Assembly: GCF_009017495.1 (NCBI RefSeq) | Contig: NZ_CP044989.1 | Location: 316,022 to 380,021 of the forward strand | Length of the DNA stretch: 64,000 bases | Source: Deinococcus sp. AJ005 | GTDB taxonomy: Bacteria > Deinococcota > Deinococci > Deinococcales > Deinococcaceae | Direction of reading: 5' to 3' | In this document: piece after piece, positions 23,151-32,208 of the stretch | Layout: each line of letters begins with the position of its first letter | Numbering within the stretch: position 1 is the stretch's first letter | The notes under the pieces: model-generated | Told to the model about the DNA's origin: nothing | Database searches by the model: none | The model's input: only the letters and a program-made list of their open reading frames with translations | Program-made: the position numbers and the translations under genes

Positions 23151-23846
23151 ATGATCGTCGCCTTCGTCAACCCACAACCCACCCTCTACACCACGGACCC
23201 CACTGCCGAGCAGGAACGCACGGCGTCGGGCCTTTCCATGTTGCTCCAGCAGGCCGAACTGATTCCCGTGACCGGGCTGGACGAGGCCGAACTGCTGTCG
23301 GTTCCGGCGGCTTTCACCTCCTGGCAGATCCTGCGGCACGGCGCGGTGGTGATTGGCCCGGACGGGCTGGAGGACCCTGCGTGGCGGCGGCTGACGCTGG
23401 AAACGCAACGCCTTCGGGCGGAGGGCCTGCGGCTGGCCCACACGGCGGCCACGCATATCAGCCAGTTGGGGCAACTGGGGTTGGAGGTCACGCTGGAGGA
23501 GCATTCCGGCCTACCGCTGCTGGCGCGCTTGGTTCACCCATACGGGCTGGAACTGGCCCTGCTTCAGGCCGAGCGTGAGTTGCACGAGTGGCTGGACGGC
23601 GGCCCCTTCCAGGCAGATTTCCGGGTTCTCAACCAGGGCGAGAGCCTGACCCTGCTGCCGCGCGAACTGACCCCTGAAAGTGCCGTGAATTATGTGCTGG
23701 ACCAGTTGCCCGCCGAGGTGACCCTGACCCTGGGTGTCAGCGCGCAGGAGGGCGACGCCGCCTTTCTGGCGCTGTGCGATTACGCCATGATTCCCGGCGA
23801 GAGTGGGTGGCTCAGCCGGGCCGAGATCGCTGAGGACGAGGACTGA
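23151..23846 (+). CDS. HAD-fold protein with degenerate active site (pseudophosphatase)
   Basis: 231 aa. The layout is that of Cof/sucrose-phosphatase-type HAD proteins: VPAAFTSWQILRHGAVVIGPDG equals the conserved NGA strand, and LTLGVSAQEGDAAFLALCDYAMIP equals the GDS..D motif. The catalytic DxDGT is replaced by NPQPT (both Asp lost, N7 and Q9), and GDS by GVS. The protein should therefore not be a phosphatase. It precedes a GH15 enzyme by about 120 bp on the same strand; a regulatory or structural role is possible. Confidence 0.6.
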   Translation: MIVAFVNPQPTLYTTDPTAEQERTASGLSMLLQQAELIPVTGLDEAELLSVPAAFTSWQILRHGAVVIGPDGLEDPAWRRLTLETQRLRAEGLRLAHTAATHISQLGQLGLEVTLEEHSGLPLLARLVHPYGLELALLQAERELHEWLDGGPFQADFRVLNQGESLTLLPRELTPESAVNYVLDQLPAEVTLTLGVSAQEGDAAFLALCDYAMIPGESGWLSRAEIAEDED

Positions 23847-23964
23847 AGTTTGGAGAGCCGGGCGTGACTTGACCATCTGCCCAGCCACCCAAACTGGCAT
23901 CTTCAGACCATCTGCGGGCCAGTCAGGCTCTAAAGTGCCCTGTGCCCCACAAGGACGAGACCGC

Positions 23965-25749
23965 ATGACCGACCTCCAGCCCCTGCCCCGCATCCACGAT
24001 CTGGGGCTGCTCAGTGACCGCCGCAGCGCAGCGCTGGTCACTTCGCTGGGCGAGGTGGTCTGGTACTGTCCTGGTCGCTTCGATGCGCCCTCGTTGCTGG
24101 CGCGTCTACTGGATGAGGCGCGCGGCGGCTCGTGGGCCATCCAGCTCGCAGGCGCGGTGCAGGGCAGACGCCGCTACCTGGGTGACGGTGGCCATCTGGA
24201 AACGGTCCTGCGTGCCGGGGGTGGGGAGCTGACCATCACCGATTTCATGCCCTTTGGTGAGGGGTTGCCGCATGGCATCTGCCGAGTTTTCTCAAGTGCT
24301 GCACAGGCTTACCGGCTGGTCCTGAATGCCGCCCCCGACTATGCCCGCCGCGCCGTGACCCTGGAGCAGCAGAGCGCGGCGGTGCGGATCGACGGGCAGC
24401 ACTGGCTGTACGCCTCACATCTGCCCCGCATCACGGGGGACTCGGTGGTGGTGGAGGTGCCGCAGGACGAGGCGGCCTGGGCCTTTCTGAGCGATGAACG
24501 GCTGGAGTCGCCCGACTGGGAAACCGTGACGCGCTGGTGCGCGAAGTCGCTGCTGAGCTGGCAGGAACTGACCACCCACGCCACCTATCACGGCCCCTAT
24601 GAGGAAGCCGCGCGGGCCTCGCTGCGGACGCTGCGGCTGCTGACCGATCACGCGGGCAACGCGACCATCGCGGCCCCCACCACCAGCCTGCCAGAAGTGC
24701 CAGGCGGTCAGAAGAACTGGGATTACCGCTACGTCTGGCTGCGCGACGCGGGCATGGTGGTCAGCGCCCTGACACGGGCCGGGGGCGACGGGCAGGAGGG
24801 GCGGGCCTTTCTGGAGTTCATCTGCGCCCAGGCCACGCCGCAGAACGGCCTCCCCGCGCCGCCCTTCATGACGGTGGATGGCGGCCAGCCACCCGAAGAA
24901 ACACAACTGGACCTGAGCGGGTACGAGAACAGCCGCCCGGTGCAGATCGGCAACGGGGCGCGCGGGCAATTGCAACTGGACGCTTACGGCAACGTGCTGC
25001 TGGCCGCCAAGCTGATCTACGAGCGCTTTGACGTGCGCGACGAAGAGGGAACCCTTGAACACTGGGGGGTGGTGGAGCGGTTCGCTGAATTTCTGGCGGA
25101 CCACTGGCAGGACGATGATTACGGCATCTGGGAGGAGCGCCAGAAGCGGCCCTACGTGGCGGGCAAGGTGCTGGCCGCCGTGGCGCTGGAGTACATCGCC
25201 CAATACAGCGAGGAACCCGCACAGGCCGCGCGCTGGAAGGCGGCGGCGGCGGCGGCGCGGCAGTGGGTCATGGCCAATGCCCTGAATGCCGAGGGTGCCT
25301 ACGCCTACGTGGCCGGGGAAGAGGGTGTGGATGTGACGGCGGCCCTGTATCCGGTGTGGGGCTTCTGCGCCCCCGACTCCCCGGAGATGCTGGCGACGGT
25401 GGCCGTCCTGGAACGCGAGTCCTGTCAGGACCACCTGTACTGGCGCTTTCTGGCCGACGACCAGACGCATGAGGAAGGCGCATTCCTGGCCGGGACGCTG
25501 TGGGTGGCCCAGTACTGGGTGATGCGCGATCCGGCGCGGGCGCGCGTGATCCTGGACGCGGTGCTGGCCTATGGGGGCGATCTGGGCCTGCTGCCCGAGA
25601 TGGCCGATCCCCGGACCCGCCAGCCATTGGGTAATGTGCCGCAAACCTTCGTTCATGCCGCACTGATCGGTCTGGTAGTGGATCTGGCCGAGGCTGAGAC
25701 TGCCGGGACTGCATCTGCTGGAACTGCATCTGCCGGGTCCACATCCTGA
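23965..25749 (+). CDS. Glycoside hydrolase family 15 (glucoamylase/trehalase-like)
   Basis: 594 aa, with AAGGACGAG before the ATG. It has an N-terminal beta-sandwich (IHDLGLLSDRRSAALVTSLGEVVWYCPGRFD) and an alpha/alpha barrel: NWDYRYVWLRDAGMVV (substrate loop), the general acid in YGIWEERQKR (about E390) and the base in GLLPEMADP (about E544) before GNVPQTFVHAAL. There is no signal peptide, so it is cytosolic. Members hydrolyse alpha-glucans, trehalose or isomaltose. The tail repeats TAGTASAGTASAGSTS, encoded by a short tandem DNA repeat. Confidence 0.88.
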   Translation: MTDLQPLPRIHDLGLLSDRRSAALVTSLGEVVWYCPGRFDAPSLLARLLDEARGGSWAIQLAGAVQGRRRYLGDGGHLETVLRAGGGELTITDFMPFGEGLPHGICRVFSSAAQAYRLVLNAAPDYARRAVTLEQQSAAVRIDGQHWLYASHLPRITGDSVVVEVPQDEAAWAFLSDERLESPDWETVTRWCAKSLLSWQELTTHATYHGPYEEAARASLRTLRLLTDHAGNATIAAPTTSLPEVPGGQKNWDYRYVWLRDAGMVVSALTRAGGDGQEGRAFLEFICAQATPQNGLPAPPFMTVDGGQPPEETQLDLSGYENSRPVQIGNGARGQLQLDAYGNVLLAAKLIYERFDVRDEEGTLEHWGVVERFAEFLADHWQDDDYGIWEERQKRPYVAGKVLAAVALEYIAQYSEEPAQAARWKAAAAAARQWVMANALNAEGAYAYVAGEEGVDVTAALYPVWGFCAPDSPEMLATVAVLERESCQDHLYWRFLADDQTHEEGAFLAGTLWVAQYWVMRDPARARVILDAVLAYGGDLGLLPEMADPRTRQPLGNVPQTFVHAALIGLVVDLAEAETAGTASAGTASAGSTS

Positions 25750-25765
25750 CGCGCTACCCTGGGCC

Positions 25766-26941
25766 GTGCGAACCATTGATCTGCTGAGGCTGGCTGGCCT
25801 GGGACTGCTGCGCCGCCCGGTGCGAACCGTCCTGACAGCACTGGGACTGGCAGTGGCGCTGGGCAGCATGCTTATTTTTCTGTCGCTGGGCGAGGGCCTG
25901 CGGGATGTGTTCGCCGCTGAACTGGGCACGGTGGGACCGGACCTTCAGGTGGCGAGTACGCGGGCAGGGGAGACCCTCCTGCCGCACATGGACATGAATC
26001 CGGCGGTGGTAGAAACACTGAAAAAGCTGTCTCCCGCGCTGGGTATCACGGCCCTGACTCCGGTGGCCGCCACCATCCGGCAGTCGCTGGACCCGGCCCA
26101 GAGCGCGGTGTTCTATGGTCTGCCCGCCAGCAGTGGCATCGACGCCATGTTCACGGGTGTGCGGCCAGCCCAGGGCCGCCTGCTGGATCCGGGCGACGCG
26201 GGAAAGAATGTGACCGTGCTGGGGGCCAAGGCCGCGCAGAATCTGGGACTGAGGCTCGGCGACACCCTGGAGCTGACCCGGCGGGGGAGTGCGCGGGTGG
26301 TCGGCATCCTCCAGCCGGAAAGCGCGCTGACCGACACCTTCGCTTTCCTGCCCATCGAAGCCGTGCAGCGCGCCTTTGGCGTGGGGAACAACCTCTCGCT
26401 GGTGGCGCTGCGCCTGAAGAACCCTGCCGACGCGGACCGGGTGGCCGCCGCGCTGGCAAAGCAACCACAGGTGGGTGGACTGGGCCTGAAGATCAGCACC
26501 CGCGCGGACGTGGTGGGCAATATCGGCAAAGTGCTGAACAGCGCTGACATTCTCAGCGTCTGCCTGTCGGCCATCGCCCTGATCGTGGGCGGGCTGGCTG
26601 TGGTCAATACCGTGCTGATGGGTGTCTACGAGCGCACCCGCGAATTCGGCACCCTGCGGGCCATCGGGGCGCGGCCCGCCTTCGTGCGGCGGCTGGTGCT
26701 GAGCGAAACCGTGTTGCTGTCGGTGCTTGGGGGTGTGATGGGGCTGGGACTGGCGGGCCTGGGCGTGCGCGGCATCAACGTCTACACCCAGAATCTGGCA
26801 GGCTTCAATGGCGCGGCCCTGACCCCACGCCTGATCCTGGTGGGTCTGGGCGTGGCGCTGGCGCTGGGCCTGCTGGCCGGACTGTGGCCTGCCCGCAGCG
26901 CTGGGCGCGTGACCGTGGTGGACGCGCTGGGACGGCTCTAG
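25766..26941 (+). CDS. FtsX/MacB-type ABC transporter permease
   Basis: 391 aa, GTG start 16 bp after the GH15 stop. One N-terminal membrane segment ([20 protein letters not shown]) is followed by a ~220-residue extracytoplasmic domain (MacB_PCD type) and three C-terminal segments with the FtsX-family cytosolic motif [15 protein letters not shown]. Such permeases work with a separate LolD/MacB ATPase, which is not adjacent. The function (lipid or peptide export, envelope remodelling) is unknown. Confidence 0.85.
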   Translation: MRTIDLLRLAGLGLLRRPVRTVLTALGLAVALGSMLIFLSLGEGLRDVFAAELGTVGPDLQVASTRAGETLLPHMDMNPAVVETLKKLSPALGITALTPVAATIRQSLDPAQSAVFYGLPASSGIDAMFTGVRPAQGRLLDPGDAGKNVTVLGAKAAQNLGLRLGDTLELTRRGSARVVGILQPESALTDTFAFLPIEAVQRAFGVGNNLSLVALRLKNPADADRVAAALAKQPQVGGLGLKISTRADVVGNIGKVLNSADILSVCLSAIALIVGGLAVVNTVLMGVYERTREFGTLRAIGARPAFVRRLVLSETVLLSVLGGVMGLGLAGLGVRGINVYTQNLAGFNGAALTPRLILVGLGVALALGLLAGLWPARSAGRVTVVDALGRL

Positions 26942-26944
26942 GGA

Positions 26945-27469
26945 ATGCTTCCGGTCCCGGCGAAACTGGGCGGCGCGGCGCTGCTGGTGGTGCTGACTGC
27001 CTGGGGGCTGAGCCGTGTTACTGGATTTCACACCCTCCTCTTCGCGCTGGGGGTTCAGGTGCTGTTGATGTGGTGGGCGCTGTACCTGCTGGCCCTGACC
27101 AGGCCGATGCTACGTGGTTCATTTTTTACCGTTGGTGACTGGGAAGTCCCCTTCTATAAAAGGCTGGGAGCGCCAGTTTTTGCCAATCTTCTCAGGTGGG
27201 TGGGCTGGGAACGATTGCGCCGGGATGCGCGCGGCTTCGGCGGCACGCGCGCATCCCTGGCGCGCCTGGATCACGCCACCCGCGAGGCGGAATACAGCCA
27301 CCTGCTGCTGGCGCTGATCTGCCTGGGCCTAGCCGTGGGCGCGCTGCGGCTGCGCGCTGCCGATACCGCCGGATGGCTGCTGCTGACCACCATCCCCACC
27401 CACCTCTACCCGGTGATGTTGCAGCGAAGCCTGCGCTGGCGGTTGCAGCGGATCGGCATCAAAGACTGA
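26945..27469 (+). CDS. Membrane protein of unknown function (CrtO-acyltransferase-like topology)
   Basis: 174 aa, starting 3 bp after the permease stop. Two N-terminal membrane segments (LLVVLTAWGLS, LLFALGVQVLLMWWALYLLAL), a soluble loop WEVPFYKRLGAPVFANLLRWVGWERLR...GFGGTRASLARLDHATREAEYSH, and one or two further segments. The loop pattern with a final AExxH resembles the small CrtO-type glycosyl-carotenoid acyltransferase family, but similarity is weak. It converges on the glycosyltransferase gene and overlaps its end by 11 bp. Confidence 0.55.
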   Translation: MLPVPAKLGGAALLVVLTAWGLSRVTGFHTLLFALGVQVLLMWWALYLLALTRPMLRGSFFTVGDWEVPFYKRLGAPVFANLLRWVGWERLRRDARGFGGTRASLARLDHATREAEYSHLLLALICLGLAVGALRLRAADTAGWLLLTTIPTHLYPVMLQRSLRWRLQRIGIKD

Positions 27470-28775
27470 CGACTCGCTCCACTGCACGTCCCGTCCGCGC
27501 CAACTGTTCCACCAGCGTCGCGGCCTCGTTCGGCGCGTCGTGCAGGTGCATCTCGGTTCCCAGCGCCTTCGCCCGCTGCCGCTGGGGGCTGTTGCCCAGC
27601 AGGCCCAGCACCGCGCGGCGAATGCTCTCATGGGTGGGTCGGGCTGTCCGCAAATTCAATCCCACTCCCGCGTAGGCTACGCGGCCCGCCACCTCCGTCT
27701 TGTCCTCGCTGCCGCCCGCGACCACCACCGGGACGCCGTGCGCCAGCGCCGACTGCACGCCGCCGTAGCCACCATTGGTCACGTACACCGAGACGTGTGG
27801 CAGCAGCGCCGCGAAAGGAACGAAGGCCGCTGTGCGGGCGTTGCCCGGCAGACTGTCCAGACCATCCGCACCCGCCGCGATCACCAGCACGTCCTCATTT
27901 TCCAGCGCCCTCAGGGTGGGCAGGATCAGCTCACGCGGATCGGTGGCGAGGGTGCCCTGGGTCACCAGCACCACTGGACGTTTTGCTTCCAGAACGTCCG
28001 GCCACCATACGGGCAGGTGCATCTGCGCCGGAACAGGCGGCGTGATTGGACCGATGAAATGCAGGGTGCGCGGCAGATCGCTTTGTGGGTACTCGAAGCC
28101 GGGGACGGTGGGCTGAAGCATCAGGTGGGGCGAGGGCGGCAGGGCGAAGGGCCGGGGCCGCACGCCCATGCGCCCGCAGGCTGACGCCAGATCGTGCGAC
28201 GCCGCGCCAAAGACGATCTGCTGCGTCAGCCAGTGCAGGACGCGGTTTCTGATCCGGCCTGCGGGCGTGGCAGAAGGAGGTAGCCCCAGTCCAAAGGGCG
28301 CGGTGTCACGGCTCTGGATGCCCAGCGGCAAGACGCCCAGCAGCGCGCAGGGTGGCCCCCCCACCTCCGCGTGCAGCAGGGCGGCCACCAGCGTCTGATC
28401 GGCCAGCACGGCGTCGGCGGGCCAATCCCGCTGTATCTGCCGCAGATCGTGCATGTTGCCCTCGATCCCGCCCACGAAAATCTGTTGCACGTCGTATTGC
28501 AATTGCCGCAGACCGCGCCGCCGATTGCGCTGCGGGAAAGTGGCTCCAAAATCGGCATCGTCGAAATCGCGGGCATGGACGAAGGGCAGAAATTCGGCCC
28601 CAGCCGCCTCTACCCGCGCCGCGTACCTGCGCCCGGTGTACCAGCGGACGGCATGCCCGCGCCGCGCCAGCTCCCGCACGATGGGCAGCAGCGGCAGCAC
28701 ATGCCCGGCGATGGGCTGCGAGGCGATCAGGATGCGGGACGTACCAGAATCCCCAGCAAGTTCAGAACCCTGCAA
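27459..28775 (-). CDS. MGT-type glycosyltransferase (GT1) of the polyketide operon
   Basis: 438 aa, GT-B fold. The N-terminal acceptor domain opens RILIASQPIAGHVLPLLPIVRELARRGHAV. The C-terminal donor domain has VVLVTQGTL and the family signature FAALLPHVSVYVTNGGYGGVQSALAHGVPVVVAGGSEDKTE. These enzymes add a sugar from UDP- or TDP-sugar to small hydrophobic acceptors. It is the last gene of the type III polyketide operon, 30 bp after the monooxygenase, so its acceptor is probably the hydroxylated and methylated phenolic product. Confidence 0.86.
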   Translation of the reverse strand: MQGSELAGDSGTSRILIASQPIAGHVLPLLPIVRELARRGHAVRWYTGRRYAARVEAAGAEFLPFVHARDFDDADFGATFPQRNRRRGLRQLQYDVQQIFVGGIEGNMHDLRQIQRDWPADAVLADQTLVAALLHAEVGGPPCALLGVLPLGIQSRDTAPFGLGLPPSATPAGRIRNRVLHWLTQQIVFGAASHDLASACGRMGVRPRPFALPPSPHLMLQPTVPGFEYPQSDLPRTLHFIGPITPPVPAQMHLPVWWPDVLEAKRPVVLVTQGTLATDPRELILPTLRALENEDVLVIAAGADGLDSLPGNARTAAFVPFAALLPHVSVYVTNGGYGGVQSALAHGVPVVVAGGSEDKTEVAGRVAYAGVGLNLRTARPTHESIRRAVLGLLGNSPQRQRAKALGTEMHLHDAPNEAATLVEQLARTGRAVERVVSL

Positions 28776-28805
28776 TCTGTATTTGATGTGACCATTGTCA
28801 AGACT

Positions 28806-29954
28806 CTACAGCCAGCGCATCGTGAATGCCTGGGCCAGCAGCGGCTCGGCAGTGGGGGAGAGGAGAACCTTCTCGATCAGGCGTTCGCGCCAGCGTTGTG
28901 CCCGTGCGCCCGCTGGACGGCCCGCTGCCATATTCAATTCTGCCTGATGGCCCGCGATCCGGGCAGAGCGCAGGCGGGTGCGCTCGAAGTGCTGCCAGTC
29001 TGCGCCCCCGCTCGCCAGAGCCTGCTCCAGCAGTGGGGCCAGCGTGGCGGCGTCCAGCCAGCCCAGGTTCATGCCCTGCCCGCCAATCGGGCTGACCACA
29101 TGCGCGGCGTCCCCGATCAGCACGGCCCGCCCGCGCACCATCTCTGGCACACGGTGGCGGCGGACCTCGAAGGCGCTGAGCATCCGGCACTCGGCGGCGG
29201 GAACGTGCAGGCCAGTGCGCCGGGCAATCACCTCGGTCAGCTCCAGGGCGGAGGCGGCCCCCGAAAGCTGATCTCCGGTGTGGACCACCCAGCGCCTTCC
29301 CTGCCGCGGCAGCGGAAAGGACTCCACCACGCCACCCCCGGTCAGCGACACCAGCGCCGTGTGCCCCAGCGGCGTGGTGTCGGGAAAGTCCCCCATCAGG
29401 TATTTGTCGGGGTAGAGGTGGCCGGGGTAGGGGAGACCCAGCGCCTCCCGCACGCGGCTGCGCCAGCCGTCCGCGCCGATGACGTAACGGGCACGGAGTT
29501 CCAGCGGCCTGCCGTTCTGAGAGGTTGTGACATGCAGGCCCTTGGCCTCTTCCCGGAGTTCCAGCAACTCCACGCCCGCGCAAAACGAGCCGGGCGCGAG
29601 TTCGGCCAGTCGGCGGCGCAGAACAGCCTCGGTATCGCGCTGGGGCAGCGAGAGGATAAATGGAAACTCCGCTGAGGCTGTTGCAAAACCCAGTTCACCC
29701 AGCGGCCCGTTCTCGCCCGTGACCAGACCACGCGTGATCCGCAGCCCCTCCGCCAGCAGCGGTTCAGTCAGTCCTACCTGGCGGAAGGCTTCCAGCGCAG
29801 GAGGATGAATGCCGATGGCGCGGGAATGCTGCCCTGGAGAACCTCGCCGTTCCAGCACGCGGAAGCTCAGGCCACGTTTGGCCAGCAGACAGCCCAGGAA
29901 CAGCCCGACTGGACCGCCCCCGACAATCAGCACGTCCAGCATCGGCTCAGCCAC
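28806..29954 (-). CDS. FAD-dependent aromatic monooxygenase
   Basis: 382 aa. Group A flavoprotein hydroxylase with the N-terminal FAD motif LIVGGGPVGLFLGCLLAKRG, the DG motif VIGADGWRSRVR (about 160) and the GD motif GRAVLIGDAAHVVSPIGGQGMNLG (about 275-297). It hydroxylates phenolic rings with NAD(P)H and oxygen. The start overlaps the methyltransferase end by 8 bp. In a type III polyketide operon it is expected to hydroxylate the phenolic lipid, which can lead to quinones. Confidence 0.88.
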   Translation of the reverse strand: MAEPMLDVLIVGGGPVGLFLGCLLAKRGLSFRVLERRGSPGQHSRAIGIHPPALEAFRQVGLTEPLLAEGLRITRGLVTGENGPLGELGFATASAEFPFILSLPQRDTEAVLRRRLAELAPGSFCAGVELLELREEAKGLHVTTSQNGRPLELRARYVIGADGWRSRVREALGLPYPGHLYPDKYLMGDFPDTTPLGHTALVSLTGGGVVESFPLPRQGRRWVVHTGDQLSGAASALELTEVIARRTGLHVPAAECRMLSAFEVRRHRVPEMVRGRAVLIGDAAHVVSPIGGQGMNLGWLDAATLAPLLEQALASGGADWQHFERTRLRSARIAGHQAELNMAAGRPAGARAQRWRERLIEKVLLSPTAEPLLAQAFTMRWL

Positions 29955-30657
29955 GGCCTGGAGCCTCGTACATCAGCAGGTTGCGGAAGGGAATCAGTGT
30001 TCTGACTGTCCAAGCCGTCGGGGCCAGCCCTCTTAACTCGGCAGCAGTAAAACTGCGGCGGATGGACAGAAGACCGTCCTCACCAATGAACGATCCTCGG
30101 AACAGCGGCGCGATTCCGGCCCGGAAGCCCAGATACGCCAGCGGACTGCGCTGGATGTCGCTGTGGACCACCAGACCTGAACACAGCACCTCGCTGTCGG
30201 CCAGCAAGGCATCCAGCTCCGGGACAGTCAGGTGGTGCAGCAGGTGGTTGGAGATCACCAGATCAAAACGCTGCTCCTCCTCTACCAGATCGCCGCTCAT
30301 GGCCTGCCGGAAGTGCAGACCGGAAACAGGCGGCTGCGCCCCGGCAAAGGCGATGGCCCGCGGGTCGGCATCGATGGCCGTGATCCGCACGGTAAAACCA
30401 TCGCGCGCCGCCCAGTGGGCCAGAGCACGCGGCACGTCGCCCCCGCCGCAGCCGATGTCCAACAGCGTATTCGGGCGCGAGGCCGAGAGCCGGGGGCGCA
30501 GGAATTGCCTGTAGACCTGCCGCCAGCCCGCCACCAGTCCATTGACTGCGCCAAACTGCGCGTAGGTCTGATTGAGTTCCTGGAGATCACACTGGGGATC
30601 ATCCATGCGTTCGGCCAGTTGAATCTCGCGCATGGAGAAGGAGCCTGGGGAGATCAC
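29947..30657 (-). CDS. Class I SAM-dependent methyltransferase of the polyketide operon
   Basis: 236 aa from the GTG at 30657, which overlaps the synthase stop (GTGA); an ATG at 30633 is an alternative. SAM motif I TLLDIGCGGGDVPRALAHWA (about 62-80), motif II ITAIDADPRAIAFA, and LVISNHLLHHLTVPELDALL mark the fold. UbiE/type 11 proteins of this kind methylate oxygen or carbon of small phenols. Position between synthase and monooxygenase implies a tailoring step. Confidence 0.85.
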   Translation of the reverse strand: MISPGSFSMREIQLAERMDDPQCDLQELNQTYAQFGAVNGLVAGWRQVYRQFLRPRLSASRPNTLLDIGCGGGDVPRALAHWAARDGFTVRITAIDADPRAIAFAGAQPPVSGLHFRQAMSGDLVEEEQRFDLVISNHLLHHLTVPELDALLADSEVLCSGLVVHSDIQRSPLAYLGFRAGIAPLFRGSFIGEDGLLSIRRSFTAAELRGLAPTAWTVRTLIPFRNLLMYEAPGRG

Positions 30658-31844
30658 CGCACCCCGACCAGTTCGCCCTGCCGCCCTGCCATCATGGGGT
30701 CAGCCAGCACAGGGTCAGCACAGCCCACTGCGCCGCTCAGCAGCCCCATTTCCACGGTCAGGCCCGGCCCGAAGGCCATCGCGCAGACACGCTCACCTTC
30801 CGGCACGGTGTTCAACAGATCGCGCAGGATAAACAGAATCGTGGCGCTGCTCATGTTGCCGTACTGCCGCAGAATCTCGCGCGAGGGCCGCATCTGTTCA
30901 TCGCTCAGCTTCAGACTGCCCTGCACCTTGTCCAGAATGCTGCGCCCGCCGGGGTGGACGGCCCAGTGTTCGACTCCGGCGTGCCGGGCATCGGCCAGCG
31001 CGGGTTCGTGGTCCAGCAAGGGTGACAGCGCGCCCTCGATATGCGATTCGATAATGGACGGCACGTAGCTGCTCAACACCATCTCGTAGCCCTGATCGCC
31101 AATCGTCCAGGCCATCTCTGCCTCGCCCACGCCGGGGGGGGTTAGGGTGGTCTCGAAGTGATCCATTCGCAGGGCGCGCTGCCCGGCTGCCGGGGGCCGG
31201 GCGCTGACCAGTGCAGCGGCGCAGCCATCCGCGAACACCGAGGCGGCGATGATGGTGTCGGGGTCTGGTGCGGCGCGCATGTGCAGGGTACACAGCTCGG
31301 CGCTGACCACCAGCACGGCGGCATCGGGGTCCGCCTGACAGAACGCTTTTGCCATCTTCAGCGCGGGAAAGGCCGCGTAGCAGCCCATGAATCCAACATG
31401 GTAGCGGCCCACGTCCCCGCCCAGCCCCAGCGCCCGCACGATGGCGTAATCCGGCCCCGGTGCAAAAAAGCCCGTGCAGGACACCGTGATGACGTGTGTG
31501 ATGTCGGCGGCCTCAAAGGGACTGTCTTCCAGCACCTTGCGGGCGGCCTCCACATACAGCTTGGTGGCTTCCTGGGCGTAGACGATGTTGCGCTGTCCGG
31601 TGGTGGGCGTGAGCATGCGTTCAGTGGCTGGATCGTAGAACAGACCCGCTTCGCCGTCCGTATCGGCAAATTCCCTAACCACGCTGTAGCGCTGATCGAT
31701 CCCCGAGGCGTTGAAGGCGGCCCCGGTCAGCCGTTTGGCCAGGCGGTCCAGTTCCGGCTGCGCCTTGATCACGTCACGGATGACCGACTGGGGGTAGGCG
31801 GTCTCGGGCAGTGCCAGAGCGATGTTGTGAAGGTAGACGGGCAT
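30654..31844 (-). CDS. Type III polyketide synthase (chalcone/stilbene synthase family)
   Basis: 396 aa from the ATG at 31844; the open frame extends further up without a good start. Catalytic triad: C155 (GFMGCYAAFP), H297 (WAVHPGG), N330 (QYGNMSSAT). The N-terminal fold has VSCTGFFAPGPDYAIVRALGL and the C-terminus the family MAFGPGLTVEMGLL. These homodimers extend acyl-CoA starters with malonyl-CoA to alkylresorcinols, pyrones or other phenols; the starter is unknown. It is the first gene of a four-gene operon (synthase, methyltransferase, monooxygenase, glycosyltransferase) with direct repeats upstream. Confidence 0.92.
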   Translation of the reverse strand: MPVYLHNIALALPETAYPQSVIRDVIKAQPELDRLAKRLTGAAFNASGIDQRYSVVREFADTDGEAGLFYDPATERMLTPTTGQRNIVYAQEATKLYVEAARKVLEDSPFEAADITHVITVSCTGFFAPGPDYAIVRALGLGGDVGRYHVGFMGCYAAFPALKMAKAFCQADPDAAVLVVSAELCTLHMRAAPDPDTIIAASVFADGCAAALVSARPPAAGQRALRMDHFETTLTPPGVGEAEMAWTIGDQGYEMVLSSYVPSIIESHIEGALSPLLDHEPALADARHAGVEHWAVHPGGRSILDKVQGSLKLSDEQMRPSREILRQYGNMSSATILFILRDLLNTVPEGERVCAMAFGPGLTVEMGLLSGAVGCADPVLADPMMAGRQGELVGVR

Positions 31845-31882
31845 GGCCCAGATTAGGGGTTGAAGCTGACCCCGAGTGGGGG

Positions 31883-31903
31883 AATTGCACAAGAATTGCG
31901 CAA
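31883..31903. promoter_or_regulatory. Direct repeats AATTGCRCAA upstream of the polyketide operon
   Basis: AATTGCACAA (31883-31892) and AATTGCGCAA (31894-31903), one helical turn apart, in the region between the synthase (start 31844) and the divergent MFS gene (32209). They may bind a regulator. No regulator gene adjoins the operon. Confidence 0.45.
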
Positions 31904-32208
31904 CGGTCAGGGCATATCCGGGACATCCGTCCCCAGAGGTGATTGAGCGGTGGAAAATACCGTATCTGTCGATCTGTACAGTCTGAGTATTGTCTCTGGG
32001 CAGAAGACTTCCAGTCCATCCACCTCCTGTACCTGCCAGGATTCGCGCGCCTGGACGGCAAGCGGGTTTCCATCTGTCAGATACGCTGGTGGGGGAGAGG
32101 AAAGACGCAACCTTCCAGAGATTTAAGACCATAGGGGGGTCCTAGATCAGAGGTAAAATCTGGCCGTGAATCCTGCCCCGCTGCCCCTCTTTCCGAGCGC
32201 CGCCCACC

